The translations under genes and the position numbers were made by a program. Positions 9,332-17,827 of a stretch of 64,000 bases of DNA are shown here, piece after piece. The notes under the pieces were generated by a model that saw only the letters and a list, made by a program, of their open reading frames with translations, was not told where the DNA came from and ran no database searches. Location: assembly GCF_026341855.1 (NCBI RefSeq), contig NZ_JAPENW010000001.1:868001-932000 (forward strand). The letters are read 5' to 3'. How positions within the stretch are numbered: position 1 is the stretch's first letter; each line of letters begins with the position of its first letter. The DNA comes from Streptomyces sp. NBC_00568. GTDB taxonomy: Bacteria; Actinomycetota; Actinomycetes; Streptomycetales; Streptomycetaceae.

Positions 9332-11026
9332 ATGGACCTTGTGGATCCCCTGGATCCCGCAGACACTCCGGGGCCGGCACGTTCGGCCCACGTCGACACC
9401 TTCGCGCGCGACCACCTCCCGCCCCCCGAGCAGTGGCCCGAACTCCACTTCGACCTGCCCGGGCTGCGCTACCCCGTTCGGCTGAACTGCGCCGCCGAAC
9501 TCCTCGCGGACACCGATCCCGGACGCCCGGTGTTCCGTACGCCGTCCGGCGACCCGTGGACGTACGGACAGCTGCGTGCCCGTGTCGACCGCATCGCCCA
9601 TGTGCTGACCGGCGAGCTGGGCGTCGTCCCGGGCAACCGGGTGCTGCTGCGCGGCCCCACCACTCCATGGCTGGCCGCCTGCTGGCTGGCGGTGCTGAAG
9701 GCCGGCGCGGTCGCCGTCACGGTGCTGGCCCAGCAGCGGTCGCACGAGCTGAGCACGATGTGCTCGATCGCGCGGGTGACGCACGCCCTGTGCGACATCC
9801 GCTCGGTCGACGACCTGGTCAAGGCGGAGATCCCCGGACTGCGGGTCACGACGTACGGCGGTGACGCCTCCGACGATCTGCTGCTGCGGATCACCGGCGC
9901 GCCGGACGAGCCCTTCGACGCGGTGGACACGGCCGCCGACGACGTGGCGCTGATCGCGTTCACCTCGGGCACCACCGGACGGCCCAAGGGCTGTATGCAC
10001 TTCCACCGCGATGTGCTGGCGATAGCGGACACCTTCTCGAAGTATGTGCTGCGGCCACAGGAGGACGATGTCTTCGCCGGCAGTCCTCCCCTGGGCTTCA
10101 CCTTCGGGCTGGGCGGTCTCGTCGTCTTCCCCCTGCGCGCCGGCGCCTGCTCCCTGCTGCTCGAACAGGCGGGACCCAAGCAACTGCTGCCCGCGATCAC
10201 CCAGCACCGCGTCTCCGTGCTGTTCACGGCGCCGACCGCCTACCGGGCGATGCTGGCGGAGCTCGACGACCACGACACCGGGTCACTGCGGCGCTGTGTG
10301 TCCGCGGGCGAGAACCTGCCCGCGGCGACCTGGCGGGACTGGCACGGGCGCACCGGGCTGCGCATCATCAACGGCATCGGCGCCACCGAGCTGCTGCACA
10401 TCTTCATCTCCGCCGCCGACGGGCAGATCCGCCCCGGCACGACGGGTCTGCCGGTTCCGGGGTGGCACGCGCGCGTGGTCGACGCCGAGGGGACGCCGGT
10501 GCCGGACGGTGAACCCGGGCTGCTCGCCGTGCGGGGCCCGGTCGGCTGCCGGTATCTCGCCGACCCGCGGCAGCGCGAGTACGTGCGCGACGGCTGGAAC
10601 ATCACCGGCGACACCTATGTACGCGACCCCGACGGCTACTTCCGTTATGTGGCCCGGGCCGACGACATGATCATCTCGGCGGGGTACAACGTCGCGGGCC
10701 CCGAGGTCGAGGAGGCGCTGCTGCGGCACCCGGACGTGGTCGAGACGGCGGTCGTCGGGCGGGCCGACGAGGCACGCGGGCAGGTCGTGGTGGCCTACGC
10801 GGTGCTCAAGGAGGGCGCCCGCCGGGACGCCGAGGCGCTGCGCGCCTTCCTCAAGTCCGAGCTGGCGCCGTACAAATGCCCCCGCGAGATCGTCTTCCTG
10901 GACGCGCTGCCGCGCACCGCCACGGGGAAGCTCCAGCGGTTCCGGCTGCGCGAGGAGACGGGTGCTGACGCACTGTCACCTCCCGCGTCCGAGGGTGACT
11001 TGTCCACCGGCGGCGGTCCCAAGTGA
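9332..11026 (+). CDS. Benzoate/2-aminobenzoate-type aryl-CoA ligase
   Basis: AMP-forming acyl-CoA synthetase of 564 residues. Motif A3 TSGTTGRPKG lies near residues 211-220, the adenylate-binding INGIGATELLHIF near 345-357, DGWNITGD near 423, and the C-terminal catalytic Lys is in TATGKLQRF near 533. The N-terminal segment DTFARDHLPPPEQWPEL matches the benzoate and 2-aminobenzoate CoA-ligase subgroup rather than fatty-acyl ligases. It would activate an aromatic acid (anthranilate or salicylate) with ATP and CoA in the cytosol as the entry step of this cluster. The downstream PaaX-type gene follows by 15 bp and is likely co-transcribed. Anthranilate is favoured because of the adjacent RidA and the monooxygenase/reductase fusion, but the substrate is inferred. 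Confidence 0.82.
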   Translation: MDLVDPLDPADTPGPARSAHVDTFARDHLPPPEQWPELHFDLPGLRYPVRLNCAAELLADTDPGRPVFRTPSGDPWTYGQLRARVDRIAHVLTGELGVVPGNRVLLRGPTTPWLAACWLAVLKAGAVAVTVLAQQRSHELSTMCSIARVTHALCDIRSVDDLVKAEIPGLRVTTYGGDASDDLLLRITGAPDEPFDAVDTAADDVALIAFTSGTTGRPKGCMHFHRDVLAIADTFSKYVLRPQEDDVFAGSPPLGFTFGLGGLVVFPLRAGACSLLLEQAGPKQLLPAITQHRVSVLFTAPTAYRAMLAELDDHDTGSLRRCVSAGENLPAATWRDWHGRTGLRIINGIGATELLHIFISAADGQIRPGTTGLPVPGWHARVVDAEGTPVPDGEPGLLAVRGPVGCRYLADPRQREYVRDGWNITGDTYVRDPDGYFRYVARADDMIISAGYNVAGPEVEEALLRHPDVVETAVVGRADEARGQVVVAYAVLKEGARRDAEALRAFLKSELAPYKCPREIVFLDALPRTATGKLQRFRLREETGADALSPPASEGDLSTGGGPK

Positions 11027-11041
11027 TCTTCGCGCACTAGA

Positions 11042-11896
11042 GTGATCAACGTGTCAGAGCAGCACGCCCCCCGGTCCCTCATCGTCACCTTCTACGGCGC
11101 GTACGGCCGTTTCATGCCCGGCCCGGTGCCGGTCGCCGAGTTGATCCGGCTCCTCGCCGCGGTCGGCGTGGACGCGCCCTCGGTGCGGTCGTCGGTGTCC
11201 CGGCTCAAGCGCCGCGGGCTCCTGGAGCCGGCGCGCACCGCGGCGCGCGCGGCCGGATACGCGCTGTCGCCGGACGCACGGCAATTGCTCGACGACGGCG
11301 ACCGCAGGGTGTACGCGTCGGCGCCTCCCGGGGACGACGGCTGGGTGCTCGCCGTCTTCTCCGTACCGGAGTCGGAGCGGCAGAAGCGGCACATCCTGCG
11401 CTCGCGGCTCGCCGGTCTCGGCTTCGGCACGGCCGCCCCCGGGGTGTGGCTCGCCCCGGCGCGGCTGTACGAGGAGACCCGGCACACCCTGGAGCGGCTG
11501 CGGCTCGATCGGTACGTGGAGCTGTTCCGCGGCGAGCACCTGGGGTTCGCCGCGACGGCCGACGCGGTGGCGCGCTGGTGGGACCTGGCCGCCATCGCCA
11601 AGGAGCACGAGGCGTTCCTCGGCCGGCACGCGCGCGTGCTGCACACCTGGGAGGGCCGCGCGGACACCCCGCCCGAGGAGGCCTACCGCGACTATCTGCT
11701 CGCCCTCGACTCCTGGCGCCATCTCCCGTACGTCGACCCGGGGCTGCCCGCCGCGCTGCTCCCCGAGGACTGGCCGGGGGCCCGCTCGGCCACCGTCTTC
11801 CGGGCCCTGCACGAGCGGCTGCGGGACGCGGGAGCGGAGTTCGCCGGGGTGGCCCGGTGGTCCGGGAACCGGCCGACGGGTGACCCGGCCGTGTGA
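11042..11896 (+). CDS. PaaX-family transcriptional regulator
   Basis: Regulator of 284 residues with the PaaX arrangement. The N-terminal winged helix-turn-helix begins SLIVTFYGAYGRFMPGPVPVAELIRLL and includes SVRSSVSRLKRRGLLEP. A central PaaX domain follows (VFSVPESERQKRHILRSRLAGLGFGTAAPGVWLAP), then a C-terminal domain with the typical YRDYLLALDSWRHLPYVDPGLPAALLPEDWPG. PaaX proteins repress aromatic-acid CoA pathways and are usually released by the aryl-CoA ester made by the ligase. It lies 15 bp behind the ligase gene, so the sensor is made with the enzyme that generates its presumed inducer. Start GTG 11042; GTG 11051 is an alternative. Confidence 0.9.
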   Translation: MINVSEQHAPRSLIVTFYGAYGRFMPGPVPVAELIRLLAAVGVDAPSVRSSVSRLKRRGLLEPARTAARAAGYALSPDARQLLDDGDRRVYASAPPGDDGWVLAVFSVPESERQKRHILRSRLAGLGFGTAAPGVWLAPARLYEETRHTLERLRLDRYVELFRGEHLGFAATADAVARWWDLAAIAKEHEAFLGRHARVLHTWEGRADTPPEEAYRDYLLALDSWRHLPYVDPGLPAALLPEDWPGARSATVFRALHERLRDAGAEFAGVARWSGNRPTGDPAV

Positions 11897-12028
11897 CCTC
11901 GACCCCGCCGACCGCCGCCGAGCGAACTCTCAGGCTTCTCCGTCCCTCCTCTCCGCCGTACGCCCGTCAGGCGGCGGGCCGGCTCAGAGGGCTGACCGGG
12001 GTGGGCGATTCCTGGCGCCGGTCCGCAC

Positions 12029-14545
12029 TCACGTCCCCAGGGTGAGGCGGGGCCTGGGGGCGTCGGTGCGTCCGGTCTGGGGGCGTCGGCTGCCCGCGCG
12101 GTAGGGCATAGGCCAGCCGGCGCCCGGCCCCTCGTAGCCCTGTTCGGCCGCCGCGTGCAGCGTCCAGTGCGGGTCGTAGAGGTGCGGACGGGCGAGCGCG
12201 CACAGGTCCGTCCGCCCCGCCAGGATCAGGGAGTTGACGTCGTCCCAGGAGGAGATCGCGCCGACGGCGATCACCGGGAGCCCGGTCTCGTGGCGGATCC
12301 GGTCGGCGTACGGCGTCTGGTACGAGCGGCCGTAATCGGGGTGCTCGTCCGCCACCACCTGGCCGGTCGACACGTCCACCGCGTCGGCGCCGTGCGCCGC
12401 GAAGGCCCGTGCGATCATCACCGCGTCGTCCCCGGTGGTGCCGCCCTCGGCCCAGTCGGTGGCGGAGATGCGCACGGTCATCGGGCGCTCCGGCGGCCAC
12501 ACGGCCCGCACCGCGTCGAACACTTCGAGCGGGAAGCGCAGCCGCTTCTCCAGTGATCCGCCGTACGCGTCGGTGCGCTGGTTGGTCAGCGGCGAGAGGA
12601 AGCCGGAGAGCAAGTAGCCGTGAGCGCAGTGCAGTTCGAGGAGGTCGAAGCCGCAGCGGGCGGCGCGGCAGGCCGCCGCGGTGAACTGCTCGCGCAGGTC
12701 GGTGAGCTGGGCGCGCGACAGCTCCCGGGGTGTCTGGCTGTCCGGCTTGTACGGGAGGGGGGAGGCGGCCACGAGCGGCCAGTTGCCGTCCGCCAGGGGC
12801 TCGTCGATGCCCTCCCACATGAGCCGGGTCGAGCCCTTGCGGCCGGCGTGGCCGAGCTGGAGACCGATCGCGGTGCCCGGTGCCTGTTGATGCGTGAAAT
12901 CGACGATCCGCCGCCAGGAGTCGGTCTGTCGGCCGGTGTAGATGCCCGCGCAGCCCGGTGTGATGCGGCCCTCCGCGCTGACGCACACCATCTCGGTCAT
13001 CACCAGTCCGGCGCCGCCGAGAGCCCGCGCGCCCAGGTGGACGAGATGGAAGTCTCCGGGGACGCCGTCCACGGCCGAGTACATGTCCATCGGCGAGACG
13101 ACGACACGGTTGCGCAGGGTCAGGCCGCGCAGCCGGAACGGGGTGAACATCGGCGGGGTGCCGGGCGGGCAGCGGAACTCCCGCTCGACCGCCGACACGA
13201 AGTGCGGATCGCGCAGCCGCAGGTTGTCATGGGTGACGCGGCGGCTGCGGGTGAGGAGGTTGAAGGCGAACTGCCGGGTGGGCTGGCCGAGATAGCGGTC
13301 GAGGTTCTCGAACCACTCCAGGCTGGCGCGGGCCGCCCGCTGGGTGGAGGCGACGACGGGGCGGCGCTCCTCCTCGTAGGCCGCCAGTGCCTCCGCCGTC
13401 GACGGCCGCTCCTCCAGACAGGCGGCCAGCGCGAGGGCGTCCTCGACGGCGAGCTTGGTGCCGGAGCCGATGGAGAAGTGGGCGGTGTGGGCGGCGTCGC
13501 CGAGCAGGACCAGATTGCCGTGCGACCAGCGGTCGTTGACGATCGTCCTGAAGCGCGTCCACGCCGACTTGTTGGCGCGCAGCGGGCGTCCGCCGAGCGC
13601 GTCCGTGAAGATCTTGCCGCACCGCTCGACGGACTCCCGCTCGTCGAGGTCCGCGAACCCCGCGGCCCGCCAGACCTCTTCGCGCATCTCGATGATGACG
13701 GTGGAGGCGCCGCATTGGTTCTGCGGCCCGGAGGGCCTCGTTGAGGGGTGGTGGTCGGGCGACGGGCGGGAGAAGGGGTAGCCGTGCAGCTGCATCACGC
13801 CGTGCTCGGTCTCGGCGATCTCGAAGCGGAAGGCGTCGAAGGCGAAGTCGGCGGCGAGCCAGATGTAGCGGCAGCGGTGTTCCTCCACGGAGGGCCGGAA
13901 GACCTCCGCGTACGCGGCGCGGGTGAGGCTGTGCACACCGTCGGCGGCGACGACGAGGTCGTACTCCGCCATCAGGCCGTCCACGGGCGGGGCCTCGGCC
14001 GCGAAGCGCAGGTCGACGCCCAAGGAGCGGCAGCGTTCGTGGAGGATCTCCAGGAGCCGGCGCCGCCCGAGCGCGGCGAAGCCATGGCCGCCGGAGGTGT
14101 GGCGCGTCCCTCGGTGCACGATGTCGATGTCGTCCCAGCGGACGAACTCGGCCTGGAGCGCCGCGTACACGACCGGGTCGGCGTGTTCGATGCCGCCGAG
14201 GGTCTCGTCGGACAGGACGACGCCGAAGCCGAAGGTGTCGTCGGGGGCGTTGCGTTCCCAGACGGTGATCTCGCGGGCCGGGTCGAGGCGTTTGAGCAGG
14301 GCCGCGGCATAGAGTCCGCCGGGCCCGCCGCCGATCACGGCGACGCGCGTCGCACCGCCATCCCCACGCCCGGCTCTCGTACGCCCATCGGACCCTGCCC
14401 CCGCACGCCCGGCCGTCGTACGCCCGCCACTCCCCGCACCCGCACGCCCGGCCCTCGTACGCCCGTCAGACCCTGCCCCCGAACGGCCGTCGCTCCCGGC
14501 CCCGGGACGGTCTTCGCGGCCCTCGCCCTCGGTGTCCACGCGCAT
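12029..14545 (-). CDS. Bifunctional aryl-CoA monooxygenase/reductase (2-aminobenzoyl-CoA or salicylyl-CoA 5-hydroxylase type)
   Basis: Fusion protein of 838 residues. Residues about 66-450 are a flavoprotein hydroxylase with the dinucleotide motif VAVIGGGPGGLYAA (68 onward) and the second FAD motif VLLGDAAHTAHFSIGSGTKLAVEDA. Residues about 470-815 are an Old Yellow Enzyme-type TIM barrel (FTPFRLRGLTLRNRVVVSPM, LQLGHAGRKGST, FDLLELHCAHGYLLSGFLSP). This is the layout of 2-aminobenzoyl-CoA monooxygenase/reductase, which hydroxylates and then reduces the aromatic ring as its CoA ester; salicylyl-CoA 5-hydroxylase is the homologous alternative. ATG 14545 follows GGAGG by 10 nt and lies 8 bp beyond the enoyl-CoA hydratase stop. 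The first 65 residues are a Gly/Arg/Ser-rich extension built from 13-residue repeats and are probably not part of the fold. Confidence 0.85.
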   Translation of the reverse strand: MRVDTEGEGREDRPGAGSDGRSGAGSDGRTRAGRAGAGSGGRTTAGRAGAGSDGRTRAGRGDGGATRVAVIGGGPGGLYAAALLKRLDPAREITVWERNAPDDTFGFGVVLSDETLGGIEHADPVVYAALQAEFVRWDDIDIVHRGTRHTSGGHGFAALGRRRLLEILHERCRSLGVDLRFAAEAPPVDGLMAEYDLVVAADGVHSLTRAAYAEVFRPSVEEHRCRYIWLAADFAFDAFRFEIAETEHGVMQLHGYPFSRPSPDHHPSTRPSGPQNQCGASTVIIEMREEVWRAAGFADLDERESVERCGKIFTDALGGRPLRANKSAWTRFRTIVNDRWSHGNLVLLGDAAHTAHFSIGSGTKLAVEDALALAACLEERPSTAEALAAYEEERRPVVASTQRAARASLEWFENLDRYLGQPTRQFAFNLLTRSRRVTHDNLRLRDPHFVSAVEREFRCPPGTPPMFTPFRLRGLTLRNRVVVSPMDMYSAVDGVPGDFHLVHLGARALGGAGLVMTEMVCVSAEGRITPGCAGIYTGRQTDSWRRIVDFTHQQAPGTAIGLQLGHAGRKGSTRLMWEGIDEPLADGNWPLVAASPLPYKPDSQTPRELSRAQLTDLREQFTAAACRAARCGFDLLELHCAHGYLLSGFLSPLTNQRTDAYGGSLEKRLRFPLEVFDAVRAVWPPERPMTVRISATDWAEGGTTGDDAVMIARAFAAHGADAVDVSTGQVVADEHPDYGRSYQTPYADRIRHETGLPVIAVGAISSWDDVNSLILAGRTDLCALARPHLYDPHWTLHAAAEQGYEGPGAGWPMPYRAGSRRPQTGRTDAPRPRLTLGT
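14363..14503 (-). repeat. 39-bp tandem repeat in the 5' end of the monooxygenase gene
   Basis: Three 39-bp units (14479-14363) plus a partial unit up to 14503 encode variants of GAGSDGRTRAGRA in frame. They make up most of the N-terminal extension. The period is a multiple of three, so copy-number change would preserve the frame. Confidence 0.85.
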
Positions 14546-14552
14546 CCCGGGC

Positions 14553-15380
14553 TCACCTCCCCCGCCACTTCGGGGCCCGCTTCTCCGTGAAGGCCGCGTG
14601 GAACTCCGCGTAGTCCTCGCCGTTCATCAGCAGGGCCTGCGTCGCGGCGTCCAGCTCGACGGAGGCGGCGAGCGGCATGTCCAGTTCGGCGGTGAGCAGC
14701 GCCTTGGTCTGGGCGTACGCCAGGGCCGGACCCTCGGCGAGGCGGCGGGCCAGCGCCCGCGCGCCCTCGTCGGCGTGCCCCTCGTCGGTGAGTTCGCTGA
14801 TCAGGCCGATGCGCTCGGCCTCGGGCGCCCGCACCGGTTCGCCGAGCATCAGCAGCCGCGTCGCGTGGCCGAGCCCGACCACCCGGGGCAGCAGATAGGC
14901 CGCGCCCATGTCGCCGCCGGACAGCCCGACGCGGGTGAAGAGGAAGGCGAAGCGTGCGCTCGGGTCGGCCACCCGGAAGTCCGCGGCCAGCGCCAGCACG
15001 GCTCCGGCGCCCGCCGCCACCCCGTGCACCGCCGCGATCACCGGGAACGGGCATTCGCGTACGGCCCGGACGACCTGCCCGGTCATCCGGTTGAAGTCGA
15101 GGAGCTGGGCGGTGTCCATGGCGAGGGTCGCGCCGATGATCTCGTCGACGTCGCCGCCGGAACAGAATCCGCGGCCCTCGCCGGCGAGCACCAGGGCGCG
15201 GACGGACCGCTCGCGGGACAGCTCGGCCAGCAGGTCGCGCAGGTCGGCGTAGGCACCGAAGGTCAGCGCGTTGAGCTTCTCGGGGCGGGCCAGGGTGACC
15301 GTGGCGACGCCGTCGGTGAGCTCGTACCTCAGATGCTGCCAGTCGGAGGTGCGGGTGGCGGAGCCGGTGAAGGGACTCAT
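14553..15380 (-). CDS. Enoyl-CoA hydratase/isomerase family protein
   Basis: Crotonase-fold protein of 275 residues. The oxyanion-hole segments are visible: ALVLAGEGRGFCSGGDVDEI near residue 65 and VIAAVHGVAAGAGAVLALAADFRVADPSARFAFLFTRVGL near 115-155. It starts at ATG 15380 with GGAGG 9 nt upstream and is the promoter-proximal gene of the operon that continues into the monooxygenase/reductase 7 bp downstream. It probably hydrates, or hydrolytically opens, the alicyclic enoyl-CoA produced after ring reduction; the precise reaction is not readable from the sequence. Its upstream region carries the second copy of the shared operator-like element. Confidence 0.88.
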   Translation of the reverse strand: MSPFTGSATRTSDWQHLRYELTDGVATVTLARPEKLNALTFGAYADLRDLLAELSRERSVRALVLAGEGRGFCSGGDVDEIIGATLAMDTAQLLDFNRMTGQVVRAVRECPFPVIAAVHGVAAGAGAVLALAADFRVADPSARFAFLFTRVGLSGGDMGAAYLLPRVVGLGHATRLLMLGEPVRAPEAERIGLISELTDEGHADEGARALARRLAEGPALAYAQTKALLTAELDMPLAASVELDAATQALLMNGEDYAEFHAAFTEKRAPKWRGR

Positions 15381-15430
15381 GACGTGCGGCCTCCTCGGGC
15401 GGGGGCGACGCTCTGTGGCTGTTCAACGAA

Positions 15431-15472
15431 GTTATCACTCATCCGTGACTGTCGTCACGGCTACGCGATACG
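15431..15472 (-). promoter_or_regulatory. Promoter with operator-like element, copy 2
   Basis: GTTATC (15431-15436), exactly 9 nt, TGACTGTCGTCAC (15446-15458), then GATACG (15467-15472). On the minus strand GTGACG and TAACTT, 18 nt apart, form a promoter for the enoyl-CoA hydratase operon. The core 13-mer and the 9-nt spacing are identical to copy 1 at 9227-9268, which suggests one regulator controls both operons. Confidence 0.6.
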
Positions 15473-15488
15473 ACGACTTCGCGAAGTG

Positions 15489-15806
15489 ACGTACCGGCCG
15501 GGATCGGTCGCGTCACGTGACGGTCGCAGGGTGCGAACGGGGGTCCCGAGGCGTGAGACGGCCGTCGCGCGGCGACCGTGATCCGTCACCGCGTCACGGA
15601 TCTTCGATAGGCGTGTAACGGCGGGAGCACACGGGGGAGGCCGGCCGTTCGCCTGGGTACACAGCCCCGTATCGGACCGAACGTCCCGAAAGGAGACGGC
15701 GGAACCCGGGGGACACACCGTCCGATGTCCCCAAGAAAGCCCACCGAGCGCGTTTGCCCGGTGTCGCCGTACCATTCCTAAGGTTGAAAGCAGGATCGCC
15801 TGCTCC
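15489..15806. other. Non-coding region with two inverted repeats
   Basis: This holds no gene I can support. A perfect 12-bp palindrome CGTCACGTGACG lies at 15511-15522. An inverted repeat GATCCGT / ACGGATC (15580-15586 and 15596-15602, 9-nt loop) follows. Either could be a binding site or hairpin upstream of the divergent ATPase gene. Confidence 0.5.
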
Positions 15807-16262
15807 ATGAACGGACCCGCCTTGCACGACACCCCAGCACCCGCCTCCTGGCGCATCGCGCTGCCGCACACTGTGGCGGCCGTGCCCGTCGCCCGCGCCC
15901 TGGTCCGCACGGCACTCGCCGAGCGGGAACACGCGGCCGACAGCGACACCGCCGAGCTGCTCACCGCGGAGCTGGTCGCCAACGCCGTCGAGCACACCGC
16001 GGGCGACGGACCCATAGAGCTGGTCGTGGAGCTGATGCCGACCGGCTGCCGGGTCGAGGTGCATGACCCCGACCCCGCTCCACCTCTCGATCTCACGCTC
16101 CCGCACCCGCCCGGCGAACCCGACCCCTGGCAGGAGCACGGGCGCGGCCTGCTGCTGCTCCGCGCCCTCAGCTCGTCCTGCGGACACCGCCCCACCGACT
16201 CCGGCAAGGCGGTCTGGTTCAGACTGCCTGTGGTTCCCGCTCAGCGGCGTCCGATGCTGTAG
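15807..16262 (+). CDS. ATP-binding (anti-sigma factor-type HATPase) regulator
   Basis: Protein of 151 residues with a single GHKL ATPase domain of the RsbW/SpoIIAB-like kind abundant in streptomycetes. The N-box is ELLTAELVANAVEHT near residue 50-64, the G1 box VEVHDPDPAPP near 85, and the G2 region HGRGLLLLRALSS near 112-124. No histidine phosphoacceptor or membrane segment is present, so it is a soluble anti-sigma or switch-type kinase whose partner is not in view. It is monocistronic. Its last 44 bp overlap the 3' end of the convergent permease gene, so the two stops cross. Confidence 0.85.
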   Translation: MNGPALHDTPAPASWRIALPHTVAAVPVARALVRTALAEREHAADSDTAELLTAELVANAVEHTAGDGPIELVVELMPTGCRVEVHDPDPAPPLDLTLPHPPGEPDPWQEHGRGLLLLRALSSSCGHRPTDSGKAVWFRLPVVPAQRRPML

Positions 16263-17688
16263 CGGCCTCCGCGTCGGCTCCGGCACGGGCGGTGGTCCGG
16301 GCCAGCCGGGAATTGCGGCGCCCGTAGAGGACGTACACGAGGAATCCGGCCGCGAGGAAGGCGGCGAACTGGACCCAGGTCGTCCAGCCGGTCTCGTACA
16401 TCAGATAGAGGCAGAAGCCCACGCCGAGCAGCGGCACCACGGGGTAGAGCGGCACCCGGAAGGTGCGGGCGAGACCCGGCTCGCGGCGGCGCAGCGCGAT
16501 CACCGCGACGTTGACGGCGGCCATCACGGCGAGTGTGCCGATGGTGCACAGGTTGACCACGGAGTCCAGGGACGCGAAGGCCGCGGGGAGCGCGAAGACG
16601 ATCGCGACGATCAGCGTGCCGGCGACCGGCGTGGACGTCCTCGGCGAGACCTTCTCGAAGACGCGCGGGACCAGGCCGTCGCGGGACATCGACATCAGGA
16701 TGCGGGTCTGGCCGTACATCACCGCGAGCACGACCGAGGCGATGGCGACGACCGCGCCGAAGGCGATCACTCCGCCGCCGACGGTCGATCCGGTGACCTC
16801 GTTGACGACATAGGACAGCGCGGCCGGCCGGCCTCCCACCTTGTCTCCGCCGATGGCGCCGATCGCGGCCAGGGCGACGGCGCAGTACAGCACCGTGACC
16901 AGGCCGATGCAGACCAGGATGGCGACGGGGATGTCCCGGCGGGGGTTCTTGGCCTCCTCGCCGGCCGTGGTGATCGCGTCGAAGCCGATGTAGGAGAAGA
17001 ACGCGGCCGTGGTGCCGGCGCCGATGCCGCCGAGTCCGGCCGGGGAGAACGGCGTGAGGTTGCCGTCCTTGAAGGCGCTGAACCCGATCGCGCAGAACAG
17101 CACGAGGACGACGAGCTTGAGCACGGCCATCGCGGCGGTCGCCCGGGCGCTCTCGCGCACGCCGCGCACCAGCAGGACCGAGGCCAGCGCGATCACGATC
17201 ACCGCGGGGAGGTTGACGATTCCGCCGTCGGAGGGGCCGGCGGAGAGCGCGGCGGGCAGCTGCGTACCGGTGAGGCTCGTGAGCAGTTCGTTGACGTACT
17301 GGCTCCAGCCGACGGCCACGGCCGACACCGAGACGCCGTACTCCAGGAGCAGGCACCAGCCGACCAGGAAGGCCGTGCTCTCGCCGAGTCCGGCGTAGGC
17401 GAAGGAGTACGAGGATCCCGAGACCGGGATGGCGCCGCCGAGCTCCGCGAACGCGAAGGCCGTGAAGACACAGGTGATCGCGGCGAGGATGAAGGAGACG
17501 ACCACGGCGGGTCCGGCCTGGGCGACCGAGTCGGAGAGTCCGACGAAGATTCCGGTGCCGACGATGGCGCCGACGCCGAAGCAGATGAGCTGGAAGAGCC
17601 CCATCGTGCGCTTGAGTCCGTTGCCTTCGAGGTCGGCACCGGATTCGGCGATCAGTTGAGCGGGGGACTTGAAGCGAGGAGCGGGCAT
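16219..17688 (-). CDS. APC-superfamily amino-acid permease (cationic amino-acid transporter type)
   Basis: Integral membrane permease of 489 residues with about twelve hydrophobic segments. Diagnostic features are the first helix FGVGAIVGTGIFVGLSDSVAQAGPAVVVSF, the conserved SSYSFAYAGLGE, SYIGFDAITTAGEEAKNPRRDIP in the middle, and MYGQTRILMSMSRDGLVP. This pattern matches CAT-type APC transporters. Start ATG 17688. It lies downstream of ornithine carbamoyltransferase and arginine deiminase genes on the same strand, so uptake of arginine or arginine/ornithine exchange is the likely job (inference from context). A hairpin between it and the carbamoyltransferase gene may reduce read-through. The 3' end overlaps the convergent ATPase gene by 44 bp. 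Confidence 0.88.
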   Translation of the reverse strand: MPAPRFKSPAQLIAESGADLEGNGLKRTMGLFQLICFGVGAIVGTGIFVGLSDSVAQAGPAVVVSFILAAITCVFTAFAFAELGGAIPVSGSSYSFAYAGLGESTAFLVGWCLLLEYGVSVSAVAVGWSQYVNELLTSLTGTQLPAALSAGPSDGGIVNLPAVIVIALASVLLVRGVRESARATAAMAVLKLVVLVLFCAIGFSAFKDGNLTPFSPAGLGGIGAGTTAAFFSYIGFDAITTAGEEAKNPRRDIPVAILVCIGLVTVLYCAVALAAIGAIGGDKVGGRPAALSYVVNEVTGSTVGGGVIAFGAVVAIASVVLAVMYGQTRILMSMSRDGLVPRVFEKVSPRTSTPVAGTLIVAIVFALPAAFASLDSVVNLCTIGTLAVMAAVNVAVIALRRREPGLARTFRVPLYPVVPLLGVGFCLYLMYETGWTTWVQFAAFLAAGFLVYVLYGRRNSRLARTTARAGADAEAATASDAAEREPQAV

Positions 17689-17776
17689 GCGGGGTGGTGC
17701 TCGTTTCTGGTGGTGCGGGTGCGACCGTAGGGGTGCCCCCCGCTCGAGCGAGGTCGAGTTCGGGGGAGAGTCGCGC

Positions 17777-17808
17777 GGCGGCCCCGGAAGGGATGGTTCC
17801 GGGCCGCC
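17777..17808 (-). terminator. Hairpin downstream of ornithine carbamoyltransferase
   Basis: GGCGGCCCCGGAA (17777-17789) pairs with TTCCGGGCCGCC (17797-17808) apart from one bulged C, with a 7-nt loop. It starts 20 bp beyond the carbamoyltransferase stop, without a U tract, as is common in high-GC actinobacteria. Confidence 0.6.
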
Positions 17809-17827
17809 GGACATCGTACGGAGAAAA

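Noticed and set aside
11897..12028. Terminator between PaaX and monooxygenase genes
   Set aside because: A GCCCG/CGGGC stem near 11966 is short with a loop of poor shape; not convincing.
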